Below are positions 33,423 to 41,405 of a stretch of 64,000 nucleotides of DNA, one piece after another. The notes under the pieces are model-generated. The model was not told the origin of the DNA and ran no database searches. It saw only the letters and a program-made list of their open reading frames with translations. The stretch comes from Bacteroides faecium (GTDB lineage Bacteria; Bacteroidota; Bacteroidia; Bacteroidales; Bacteroidaceae): NCBI RefSeq assembly GCF_012113595.1, contig NZ_CP050831.1:2728001-2792000 (forward strand). Reading direction: 5' to 3'. Every line of letters starts with the position of its first letter. The first letter of the stretch is position 1. Made by a program: the position numbers and the translations under genes.

Positions 33423-34187
33423 TTATTTATTTCGGTTGATAATCTCTTTAGCAAGAGCCAGGTGGTTCTTGGCGCCGGTAGAGTCCGCATCGTAAAGGAT
33501 GGTCGGGATACCGTAGCTGGGAGCCTCGCTCAATTTGACATTTCGTTGAACGACTGTGTTGAATACCAGTTCCTGGAAGTGTCGTTTTACTTCATCGTAG
33601 ATTTGGTTGGCCTGGCGCAGACGTGAGTCGTACATCGTGAGCAGGAACCCTTCGATTTCAAGAGCCGGATTCAGTTTTGATTTGATGATTTTGATGGTGT
33701 TCAGCAGTTTGCTGATACCCTCGAGAGCGAAATATTCGGCTTGCACGGGGATAATCACCGAGTCCGCCGCTGTAAGGGCATTAATCGTAATAAGACCTAA
33801 TGAAGGCGAACAGTCTATCAGAATATAGTCATATTCTTTCTTCAAAGGTGTAAGCACTTCTTTCAGAATCTTTTCGCGGTTTGGGAGGTTCAGCATTTCA
33901 ATCTCTGCTCCTACAAGATTGATGTGCGAAGAGATTACTTTTAAAGAATCAATTTCTGTGTCGAGGATAGCGTCCTGTACGTTGGCTCTGTCAATAATGC
34001 ATTCATAGATAGTGCATTCCGACTGCTTGATGTCTACTCCCAGTCCGGAAGAGGCATTAGCTTGCGGGTCGGCATCTATCACGAGTACCTTCTTTTCGAG
34101 TGTAGCAAGTGAGGCTGCGAGGTTAATCGTAGTCGTAGTCTTTCCTACACCGCCTTTTTGATTGGCCAAAGCAATAATTTTTCCCAT
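33423..34187 (-). CDS. parA: Chromosome-partitioning ATPase ParA (Soj)
   Basis: 254 aa, normal length. Deviant Walker A motif KGGVGKTTTTINLA (about 11-24), the DADPQANASSG motif (about 38-48), and Walker B DCSPSLG (about 124-130). A cytoplasmic ATPase that drives origin segregation with ParB. First gene of the minus-strand run; a TATATTTG box at 34360-34367 on the minus strand may be its promoter, with a leader of about 165 bp. Confidence 0.96.
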   Translation of the reverse strand: MGKIIALANQKGGVGKTTTTINLAASLATLEKKVLVIDADPQANASSGLGVDIKQSECTIYECIIDRANVQDAILDTEIDSLKVISSHINLVGAEIEMLNLPNREKILKEVLTPLKKEYDYILIDCSPSLGLITINALTAADSVIIPVQAEYFALEGISKLLNTIKIIKSKLNPALEIEGFLLTMYDSRLRQANQIYDEVKRHFQELVFNTVVQRNVKLSEAPSYGIPTILYDADSTGAKNHLALAKEIINRNK

Positions 34188-34541
34188 ATTCTCTAAATTT
34201 ATTGGCAGCGAAATAAGTGATAAATCCTTAGAGCGCCTACGAAAAAAGAGAAACTTTGCAATTTCTGTTGATAAGTCGCCTGTTTTGTTAATAACTGTCG
34301 GACGAAACGGTTACAAAACCAAGACAGGTTCTCCATCTACCTTTCTCTTTGTGAGCTTGCAAATATACATATTTATATTGGATATTTATTTCTTTTTTTG
34401 CTCGCTTGCAGAAGATTAAGATTTGTAAACGGGTGAGAGTGGGGGATGGAAGATACTTTTCATCTGAAGGAAAGAGGGTTTGGTGGTACGGCTTCTTTTT
34501 GCTACTTTTGTGCGAATATTAAAAAGGAAAGGATTGAATAT
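34188..34541. promoter_or_regulatory. Divergent intergenic region parA/surE
   Basis: 354 bp without a gene. The plus strand has TACTTTTG at 34503-34510, 32 bp before surE. The minus strand has TATATTTG at 34360-34367, toward parA. Both fit the Bacteroides -7 box. Nothing else recognisable is seen. Confidence 0.55.
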
Positions 34542-35315
34542 ATGGAAAATGAAAAGCCGTTGATACTCGTATCGAATGACGATGGCGTGATGGCTAAAGG
34601 CATTAATGAACTGGTGAAGTTTCTTCGCCCTTTGGGGGAAATAGTAGTAATGGCGCCTGATTCCCCGCGTTCGGGCAGCGGTTGTGCGCTGACGGTGACT
34701 CAGCCTGTTCATTATCAACTGGTCAGGAAGGAGGTTGGACTGACAGTCTATAAATGTACGGGTACACCGACCGACTGTATCAAATTGGCACGTAATACGG
34801 TGCTCGACCGGACACCGGATTTGGTGGTCGGCGGTATTAATCATGGGGATAATTCGGCTACAAATGTGCATTATTCCGGTACGATGGGGGGGGTGATTGA
34901 AGGTTGTGTGAATGGAATTCCTTCTATCGGCTTCTCTTTATGCAATCATGAACCTGATGCTGAATTTGAAGCTGCCGGACCTTATATTCGTAGTATCGCC
35001 GCGATGATATTGGAAAAAGGACTTCCCCCTCTGACTTGTCTTAATGTGAACTTCCCGAATACAACTGATATAAAAGGAATAAAGATCTGTGAACAGGCAA
35101 AAGGGCGCTGGACCAACGAATGGGCTGCTTGTCCCCGTCTCACCGACCCAAATTATTTTTGGCTGGCCGGTGAATTTACCGACCACGAACCCGAAAATGA
35201 GAAGAACGACCACTGGGCACTGGCAAATGGCTATGTGGCTATCACTCCAACTACCGTTGATGTGACGGCTTATGACTTTATCGACGAATTGAACAAATGG
35301 ATAATGGATAAATAA
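34542..35315 (+). CDS. surE: 5'-nucleotidase SurE
   Basis: 257 aa from the ATG at 34542 (MENEKPLILVSNDDG), preceded by the purine-rich AAAAGGAAAGGA; the longer frame would start upstream of the promoter box. The SurE signature is clear: ILVSNDDG (metal-binding Asp-Asp), APDSPRSGSGCALT, CTGTPTDCIKLA, GINHGDNSATNVHYSGTMGGVIEG. It dephosphorylates nucleoside 5'- and 3'-monophosphates in a metal-dependent manner. lpxB follows on the same strand after 63 bp; the spacer holds a weak hairpin (GGAATGAA at 35320 with TTCATTCC at 35341). Confidence 0.96.
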   Translation: MENEKPLILVSNDDGVMAKGINELVKFLRPLGEIVVMAPDSPRSGSGCALTVTQPVHYQLVRKEVGLTVYKCTGTPTDCIKLARNTVLDRTPDLVVGGINHGDNSATNVHYSGTMGGVIEGCVNGIPSIGFSLCNHEPDAEFEAAGPYIRSIAAMILEKGLPPLTCLNVNFPNTTDIKGIKICEQAKGRWTNEWAACPRLTDPNYFWLAGEFTDHEPENEKNDHWALANGYVAITPTTVDVTAYDFIDELNKWIMDK

Positions 35316-35378
35316 GAAGGGAATGAATGACATTCTTTTCTTCATTCCTCATTCTTCATAATCAGTAATCTATTAAAT

Positions 35379-36515
35379 ATGAAGTATTATCTGATTGTCG
35401 GCGAAGCATCCGGCGACTTGCACGCATCCCATCTGATGGCTGCCCTGAAAGCGGAAGACCCGCAGGCTGATTTTCGTTTTTTCGGGGGCGACCTGATGGC
35501 TGCTGTCGGCGGAACGATGGTAAAGCATTATAAGGAATTGGCCTATATGGGCTTTATTCCTGTGTTGCTCCACCTGCGCACCATCTTTGCAAACATGAAA
35601 CGTTGCAAGGAAGATATTGTTTCCTGGAATCCTGATGTAGTAATCTTGGTGGACTATCCGGGATTCAACCTCGATATTGCCAAATTCGTGCATGCCAAGA
35701 CGCAGATTCCGGTTTACTATTATATTTCTCCGAAGATATGGGCATGGAAAGAGTACCGTATCAAGAATATAAAGCGTGATGTGGACGAGCTTTTCTCTAT
35801 CCTTCCTTTCGAAGTGGAATTTTTCGAAGGAAAGCACCAGTACCCCATTCATTACGTAGGCAATCCTACGGTAGATGAAGTTACTGCGTATCAGGAAACA
35901 CATCCGAAAGACTTTGAAGCATTTGTGGCAGCGAATCAACTGGAGGATAAACCGATAATCGCGCTTTTGGCGGGAAGCCGGAAGCAGGAGATAAAGGATA
36001 ATCTGCCGGATATGCTGAAGGCGGCTTCCGCTTTTCCTGATTATCAACTTGTTTTGGCTGGAGCTCCTGCCATTGCTCCCGAATACTATAAGCAATACGT
36101 GGGCGATGCGAAAGTGAAAATCATTTTTGACCAGACATATAGGCTTTTGCAGCACGCAGATGCGGCTTTGGTCACTTCGGGTACAGCTACTCTTGAGACA
36201 GCTTTGTTTCGCGTTCCCCAGGTCGTTTGTTATCATACTCCCATCGGGAAAGTCATTTCTTTCTTGCGGCGTCATATTCTGACGGTGAGATTTATTTCAT
36301 TGGTCAATCTGATTGCCGACCGCGAAGTGGTGAAAGAACTGGTGGCGGATACGATGACCGTGAAGAATATGCAGCAGGAATTAAAGAATATACTTGAAAA
36401 TGAGAAGTATAGAAAGCTGATGCTTAAAGAATATGAGTATATGGCAGAGCGGTTGGGACCTGCCGGTGCTCCCCGTCATGCAGCACGTGAAATGCTGGCC
36501 TTGTTGAAAAAATAA
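35379..36515 (+). CDS. lpxB: Lipid-A-disaccharide synthase
   Basis: 378 aa, standard length, with the start KYYLIVGEASGDLHASHLMAAL typical of the GT19 family and ISPKIWAWKEYRIKNIKRDVDELFSILPFE, VGNPTVDEV, ALLAGSRKQEIKDNLP, TSGTATLETAL and MLALLKK segments. It joins UDP-2,3-diacylglucosamine to lipid X in the inner leaflet to make the lipid A disaccharide. It follows surE and is closed by the terminator at 36538-36567. Confidence 0.97.
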   Translation: MKYYLIVGEASGDLHASHLMAALKAEDPQADFRFFGGDLMAAVGGTMVKHYKELAYMGFIPVLLHLRTIFANMKRCKEDIVSWNPDVVILVDYPGFNLDIAKFVHAKTQIPVYYYISPKIWAWKEYRIKNIKRDVDELFSILPFEVEFFEGKHQYPIHYVGNPTVDEVTAYQETHPKDFEAFVAANQLEDKPIIALLAGSRKQEIKDNLPDMLKAASAFPDYQLVLAGAPAIAPEYYKQYVGDAKVKIIFDQTYRLLQHADAALVTSGTATLETALFRVPQVVCYHTPIGKVISFLRRHILTVRFISLVNLIADREVVKELVADTMTVKNMQQELKNILENEKYRKLMLKEYEYMAERLGPAGAPRHAAREMLALLKK

Positions 36516-36537
36516 CTTTCTTTTTCTGAATAAACGT

Positions 36538-36567
36538 AAAGCCGATGCAATATTTGCACGGCTTTTT
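36538..36567 (+). terminator. surE-lpxB terminator
   Basis: AAAGCCG-TGCAA pairs with TTGCA-CGGCTTT around a short loop and is followed by a run of T, 22 bp after the lpxB stop. Confidence 0.85.
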
Positions 36568-36608
36568 TATTTATAGTACAGAAGGTTAAAAAAGAAAGGA
36601 AAAACGAT

Positions 36609-37382
36609 ATGAAAAAATTTAAGTGGCTTTTAGGTATTTTATTGCTGGCATTAGTGCCGATGTTGCAGTCATGTGATGATTATGACGGTTATTCGATAGG
36701 AGATTTCAGTTGGGACTGGGCGACAGTTCATACAACTGGTGGTGGCGGATATTATTTGGAAGGTGACCGTTGGGGAACAATTGACCCGGTCAGCACTTCC
36801 ATTCCTTGGTATAAACCTGTGGACGGTGAGCGTGTAGTTGCGTTCTTTAATCCTTTGGTTGATGTAGAAGGTGGTGTACAGGTAAAGATGGAAGGCGTTC
36901 AGGATGTGTTGACCAAAGAAGTGGAAGAGATGAAAACTGAAGAAGACTCCAAAGAGTTCGGGAATGACCCTATCGTGATTTATCAGGGTGATATGTGGTT
37001 GGGAGGAAAGTTCTTGAACATTATCTTCCGCCAGAATATTCCCCATTCTGAAAAACATCGTATCAGTCTGGTACAGAACCTGATTGGTGTGGAAGAACCG
37101 ACGCCTCTAAAAGTGGCAGAAGATGGCTATGTACACTTGGAACTGCGCTATAATACCTATGATGATAAGACCGGTTATTGGGGATGGGGACGAGTTTCCT
37201 ATAATTTGGAGGAATTCTATCCGACAGCGAAAGAGGGCGAAACAATACCGATGAAAGGCTTTAAGGTTACAATAAACTCAAAAGAAAATGGAGAAGGAAA
37301 AGTTATCGTACTCGACTTCGAGCATCCGGTGGGTGTACCGGAAAAAGCGAAGGATGTACATTCTACTTCTTCAATCCGATAA
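36609..37382 (+). CDS. NigD-like lipoprotein
   Basis: 257 aa; lipoprotein signal (LQSC, Cys22) followed by Asp-Asp-Tyr-Asp, an acidic surface-export signal. It resembles the NigD-like family of Bacteroidetes: an N-terminal OB-like domain (about 40-100) and a C-terminal beta-sandwich (about 115-245; GGKFLNIIFRQNIP, YVHLELRYNTYDD). The role is unknown; NigD was named for immunity to a Prevotella bacteriocin, but most homologues have no bacteriocin neighbour and none is seen here. It stands alone between two terminators. Confidence 0.82.
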   Translation: MKKFKWLLGILLLALVPMLQSCDDYDGYSIGDFSWDWATVHTTGGGGYYLEGDRWGTIDPVSTSIPWYKPVDGERVVAFFNPLVDVEGGVQVKMEGVQDVLTKEVEEMKTEEDSKEFGNDPIVIYQGDMWLGGKFLNIIFRQNIPHSEKHRISLVQNLIGVEEPTPLKVAEDGYVHLELRYNTYDDKTGYWGWGRVSYNLEEFYPTAKEGETIPMKGFKVTINSKENGEGKVIVLDFEHPVGVPEKAKDVHSTSSIR

Positions 37383-37410
37383 CCTCTAACTATGATTTAC
37401 TGTGTGTGAA

Positions 37411-37447
37411 AAAGGTCGGGATGCTTCCAAAGAAGTTCCCGACCTTT
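37411..37447 (+). terminator. Terminator after the NigD-like gene
   Basis: AAAGGTCGGGA pairs with TCCCGACCTTT across a 15-nt loop; weak T-rich tail. It lies between convergent genes (cdsA ends at 37473) and may act on both. Confidence 0.75.
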
Positions 37448-37472
37448 ACTATTTTATTGCAATTCTATTCCT

Positions 37473-38318
37473 TTAAGAGAGAGACTGGATAAAATACATA
37501 TAGACGACTGCCGCAGGGATAGCCATCAAGGCACTGTCAAACCGGTCAAGCATTCCGCCGTGTCCCGGAAGAATTGTTCCCGAATCCTTAACGTGTAATT
37601 GGCGTTTAAGCAATGATTCCGTCAGGTCACCCCATGTACCGAATATGACAACCACCAATGCCAATCCTGCCCATTCCCACATGGACATGAACGGGAAGTA
37701 GTGAGCCAGTAGAAAAGAAACACCGATAGCTACCACTCCGCCACCGATAGAGCCTTCCCAGGATTTCTTTGGTGAGATACGTTCAAAGAGTCTGTGTTTG
37801 CCGATAAGCGAACCGATGCAATATGCACCTGTATCATTCAGCCAAATGAATATAAAGACGGATAATGGTAAAATCGAAACATAGCTTACACTATTATATT
37901 CCTTGTTGTAATTGAATGCTAATATATTCAACATGGCAAAAGGCAGGCCGATATACAATTGGCTAAGCATGGAATAAGCCCAGTTGAGTACCGGATTTTC
38001 TTTCTTCAGATACAATTCACTAATCATCATATAGAGTAGTAAAAGTACATACGGAATGAAAATTTTCGAATCGGCTGCGTCGATGCAGAATCCCATTATT
38101 GCAAGGAATAAATAGGCTCCGCCTAGCATTGTGATTGTCTTGTTTATCTTGACTCCTTCTACCCTCATATTAACCAACTGCCCGAACTCATATATAGTCA
38201 GTGCACTGATGATAGTGAACAGAATACCAAAGCTGAATGAATCGTAAAGGATGCACCCCACCAGGATGGCAACGAAGAGTACACCCGTAATAGCTCGTTT
38301 TATAAAATTGTTAATCAA
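37473..38318 (-). CDS. cdsA: Phosphatidate cytidylyltransferase
   Basis: 281 aa, about eight membrane helices. The CDP-alcohol-forming signature is present near the C-terminus (about 185-270; NDTGAYCIGSLIGKHRLFERISPKKSWEGSIGG, GDLTESLLKRQLHVKDSGTILPGHGGMLDRFDS). It makes CDP-diacylglycerol, the precursor of all phospholipids, in the inner membrane. It is the last gene of rsfS-ftsH-cdsA, 35 bp after ftsH. Confidence 0.96.
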   Translation of the reverse strand: MINNFIKRAITGVLFVAILVGCILYDSFSFGILFTIISALTIYEFGQLVNMRVEGVKINKTITMLGGAYLFLAIMGFCIDAADSKIFIPYVLLLLYMMISELYLKKENPVLNWAYSMLSQLYIGLPFAMLNILAFNYNKEYNSVSYVSILPLSVFIFIWLNDTGAYCIGSLIGKHRLFERISPKKSWEGSIGGGVVAIGVSFLLAHYFPFMSMWEWAGLALVVVIFGTWGDLTESLLKRQLHVKDSGTILPGHGGMLDRFDSALMAIPAAVVYMYFIQSLS

Positions 38319-38353
38319 AATCAGCGTGTTTTAATTAGTTGGATTTTGGCAGC

Positions 38354-40489
38354 TTATTTTTCCTCATTCGTTTCTGTTTCCGTAGATGAATGTCTCTCTA
38401 CAGTCACTTTTGTTCCTTCTGCGGTTACTTTCGTTCCCGTAGCAGCAGCTTTTTCTTCTGCGGTATTTTCAGCTTCCTCTTCTTTGATTTCTTTTTCTTC
38501 TCCCTTCAGCTTTTCAGCTAACTCCCTTTCGGCCTTAGCAGCATCCTGGCTTTCTTTCGCAGCCATGATTTCTTCCGAACGCGATGCCCACGGGCGTTTT
38601 CCGAAGATACGTTCAACGTCTTCCGCAAAAATAACTTCTTTGTCAATCAGTAACTGTGTCAGTTCGCTGTGACCTTCCTTATGTTCGGACAAAATTTGCT
38701 TGGCACGTTCATACTGCTCGTTCACCATCTTCTTGACTTCTTCGTCAATGAGTTCGGCGGTCTTTTCGCTATATGGACGGTTGAAAGAATATTCTTCATT
38801 ATTATAATAACACAGGTTCGGCAACTTGTCGCTCATACCTAAATAAGCAATCATGCCATATGCCTGTTTCGTCACTCTCTCCAAGTCGTTCATGGCACCC
38901 GTAGAGATACGGCCCATAAATAAATCTTCAGCCGCACGTCCGCCAAGAGTCGCGCACATCTCGTCAAGCATCTGTTCCTTAGTTGTAATCTGACGCTCTT
39001 CCGGCAGATACCAGGCAGCGCCCAGCGCACGTCCGCGAGGAACGATCGTTACCTTAATCAGCGGATTGGCATATTCCAACAACCAGGAGATAGAAGCGTG
39101 GCCAGCTTCATGCAGGGCAATAGAACGTCTTTCGGCTTCCGTCGTAATCTTAGTTTTCTTTTCCAGACCACCGATGATACGGTCGACAGCGTCAAGGAAA
39201 TCCTGCTTACCTACGAACTTCTTACCGTGGCGGGCTGCAATCAATGCCGCTTCGTTGCAGACATTGGCAATATCCGCACCGGAGAATCCCGGAGTTTGGC
39301 GTGACAGTAAATCTACGTCCACTGTATCATCTATCTTAATCGGGCGCAAATGTACGCCAAATACTTCTTTACGTTCGTTCAGGTCGGGCAGGTCTACATG
39401 TATCTGACGGTCGAAACGTCCGGCACGAAGCAACGCCTTATCCAATACGTCTACACGGTTGGTCGCTGCCAGAATGATAACACCACTGTTGGAACCGAAA
39501 CCGTCCATCTCTGTCAGCAACTGGTTCAACGTGTTCTCACGTTCGTCATTTCCACCCATTGCAGGATTCTTTCCACGTGCACGTCCCACGGCATCAATCT
39601 CATCAATAAAGACGATACAGGGAGCCTTTTCCTTTGCCTGCTTGAACAAGTCGCGGACACGGGATGCACCTACACCCACGAACATTTCCACGAAGTCAGA
39701 ACCCGCCAAAGAGAAGAAAGGCACATTCGCTTCGCCGGCAACAGCTTTGGCAAGCAACGTCTTACCGGTTCCCGGAGGGCCTACCAGCAATGCGCCCTTA
39801 GGAATTTTACCACCCAGGTCTGTATATTTCTGCGGTTCTTTCAGGAACTCTACAATTTCTTCCACTTCCTGCTTGGCTTCTGCCAAACCTGCCACATCCT
39901 TGAATGTGATTTTGATAGAACCACCTTTTTCAAAAAGTTGTGCTTTTGATTTTCCTACGTTGAACACACCGCCGGGGCCACCGCTGCCGCCACCGCTCAT
40001 GCGGCGCATGAAGAATATCCATAAGGCAACCAGCAATACAAGAGGAAGTATCTGAATCAGGATAGCAGGGAATATATCCGATTTGGGCGGATAATCCGAT
40101 GTACCGTCAAAGTGTCCGGCTTCTTTTTCTGCCTGCAAGAATTCTTCCAGCTTATCGGTAGATGGCGCCCTACTCGTAATGATGGGGTTGCGTCCTACCT
40201 TCGTAGAGTCTGCGCCAAACACTGCACCTACGGCAGTAGGTTTCAGATACGCTTCGATAGACTTATCTTCATAGCCCAACACCTTGCTGACATATCCTTT
40301 TTTAACGTAATCCTGTAACTCGCTGTAAGTAACAGCTTTGCTTCCAGCACCCTTTGAATCACTGCCCCACCAGAGGCCGAGAAGCATCAGGGCAATAATC
40401 ATATACATCCAGTTCAGATTGAACTTCGGCAAATTAACCTTATTGTTAGGTTTATTACCATTGTTATTATTGCTATTATTATTGTCCAT
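38354..40489 (-). CDS. ftsH: ATP-dependent zinc metalloprotease FtsH
   Basis: 711 aa, longer than the usual 640-650. An Asn-rich N-terminus, a membrane helix (about 26-41), a periplasmic loop and a second helix (about 140-160) lead to the AAA domain: Walker A GPPGTGKT (237-244), Walker B CIVFIDEID and the second region of homology NRVDVLDKALLRAGRFD. The zinc motif HEAGH is at about 460-464. The last 60 residues are a charged Glu/Lys/Thr tail with a near-repeat (TKVTAEGTKVTVE), absent from the E. coli protein. It degrades misassembled membrane proteins. Middle gene of rsfS-ftsH-cdsA. Confidence 0.97.
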   Translation of the reverse strand: MDNNNSNNNNGNKPNNKVNLPKFNLNWMYMIIALMLLGLWWGSDSKGAGSKAVTYSELQDYVKKGYVSKVLGYEDKSIEAYLKPTAVGAVFGADSTKVGRNPIITSRAPSTDKLEEFLQAEKEAGHFDGTSDYPPKSDIFPAILIQILPLVLLVALWIFFMRRMSGGGSGGPGGVFNVGKSKAQLFEKGGSIKITFKDVAGLAEAKQEVEEIVEFLKEPQKYTDLGGKIPKGALLVGPPGTGKTLLAKAVAGEANVPFFSLAGSDFVEMFVGVGASRVRDLFKQAKEKAPCIVFIDEIDAVGRARGKNPAMGGNDERENTLNQLLTEMDGFGSNSGVIILAATNRVDVLDKALLRAGRFDRQIHVDLPDLNERKEVFGVHLRPIKIDDTVDVDLLSRQTPGFSGADIANVCNEAALIAARHGKKFVGKQDFLDAVDRIIGGLEKKTKITTEAERRSIALHEAGHASISWLLEYANPLIKVTIVPRGRALGAAWYLPEERQITTKEQMLDEMCATLGGRAAEDLFMGRISTGAMNDLERVTKQAYGMIAYLGMSDKLPNLCYYNNEEYSFNRPYSEKTAELIDEEVKKMVNEQYERAKQILSEHKEGHSELTQLLIDKEVIFAEDVERIFGKRPWASRSEEIMAAKESQDAAKAERELAEKLKGEEKEIKEEEAENTAEEKAAATGTKVTAEGTKVTVERHSSTETETNEEK

Positions 40490-40498
40490 AATCGTAAA

Positions 40499-40858
40499 TT
40501 AGTCTAAATCAGGGATTTGAGTAAGCTTGGCATCCGCCCAAAGGTGTTCTAGATTGTAGAAACCTCTGACTTCCGGCAGAAAGACATGTACCAATACATC
40601 AGAATAGTCCATGGCAACCCATTCTGCATTCCGAAGTCCGTCAATTGCAAAAGGCTTGGTATCAGCACCTTTACGTGTAAATTCTCTGATTGAATCTACA
40701 ATGGCACTAACTTGGCTGGGAGAGTTTCCCTGACAGATAACGAAATATTTACAGATGGTATCTTCTATACTGGTTAAATCGGCAATAATTATGTTTTTAC
40801 CTTTTTTCTCTTGAATTCCTTCTTTTATCTTTTCAATTAATACTTTAGTATCGTTCAT
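40499..40858 (-). CDS. rsfS: Ribosome silencing factor RsfS
   Basis: 119 aa from the ATG at 40858 (MNDTKVLIEKIKEGIQEKK). The frame extends 45 codons further up, but that part is A+T-rich leader and does not resemble the family. The DUF143/Iojap core is clear (ADLTSIEDTICKYFVICQGNSPSQVSAIVDSI, DGLRNAEWVAMDYSDVLVHVFLPEVRGFYNLEHLWADAK). It binds ribosomal protein L14 and blocks subunit joining in slow growth. It starts the rsfS-ftsH-cdsA operon, 9 bp before ftsH. Confidence 0.95.
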   Translation of the reverse strand: MNDTKVLIEKIKEGIQEKKGKNIIIADLTSIEDTICKYFVICQGNSPSQVSAIVDSIREFTRKGADTKPFAIDGLRNAEWVAMDYSDVLVHVFLPEVRGFYNLEHLWADAKLTQIPDLD

Positions 40859-41071
40859 TCTTGCAATTGAAATTAATAATTCATGTTCTTTTAGTTTATA
40901 ACAAAAAAAGACTGTCCTTTGTTTCTGATTATAAACGTGATATTTTTGACAAATATACGCTGATTTATTGGATACAAGAAAGTTATACCCCAATTTTTGT
41001 GTTTTTTAGTGGAGATACTTGCCTATAGAAAGCTAATTTGAGGATTTTAGCAAAAAAAACAGCAGAAATGT

Positions 41072-41100
41072 TTTGAATTCCCAAATTATTTGTATCTTTG
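41072..41100 (+). promoter_or_regulatory. tRNA-Gln promoter
   Basis: TTTG at 41072-41075 and TATCTTTG at 41093-41100, 17 bp apart, fit the Bacteroides -33/-7 promoter. The tRNA begins about 20 bp downstream. Confidence 0.75.
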
Positions 41101-41120
41101 CACCCGCAATCGAAAATGAT

Positions 41121-41191
41121 TGGGCTATGGTGTAATGGTAACACATCAGATTCTGGTCCTGACGTTCCTGGTTCGAGTCCAGGTAGCCCAA
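41121..41191 (+). tRNA. tRNA-Gln (CTG anticodon)
   Basis: A full cloverleaf can be drawn: acceptor TGGGCTA (41121-41127) with TAGCCCA (41184-41190) and discriminator A; D arm GTGT...ACAC; anticodon loop TTCTGGT giving CTG; T arm CCTGG-TTCGAGT-CCAGG. The pair closing the anticodon loop is A-C rather than Watson-Crick. The 3' CCA is not encoded. A promoter lies just upstream and a terminator downstream. Confidence 0.95.
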
Positions 41192-41220
41192 CTGGAAAAA
41201 ATGTCAATAAAGGAAATAAT

Positions 41221-41260
41221 ACCCTGTAAGGAGTCACTTCTTGCAGGGTTTTCCGTTTTT
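41221..41260 (+). terminator. Terminator of tRNA-Gln
   Basis: ACCCTG(T)AAG pairs with CTTGCAGGGT, followed by a T-rich run, 30 bp past the tRNA. Confidence 0.75.
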
Positions 41261-41321
41261 AGAAAGTTACAATTCAAGAAATATTGAAGGCTCAGTCTGA
41301 ATCATGCTCTAAACAACAGAA

Positions 41322-41361
41322 AAACAGGTCTTATCATCTATAAAAGTGATAAGACCTGTTT
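41322..41361 (-). terminator. Terminator of the DUF349 gene
   Basis: A 15-bp stem (AAACAGGTCTTATCA at 41322 with TGATAAGACCTGTTT ending at 41361), 45 bp past the DUF349 stop; T-rich on the minus strand side. Confidence 0.8.
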
Positions 41362-41405
41362 ATTTATATCTTCGAATCAACTAAGTCTCTGAATCGACCG
41401 AAAGA

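Noticed and set aside
40859..40993. 45-codon N-terminal extension of RsfS
   Set aside because: A+T-rich leader sequence with no similarity to the family; the ATG at 40858 matches the usual length.
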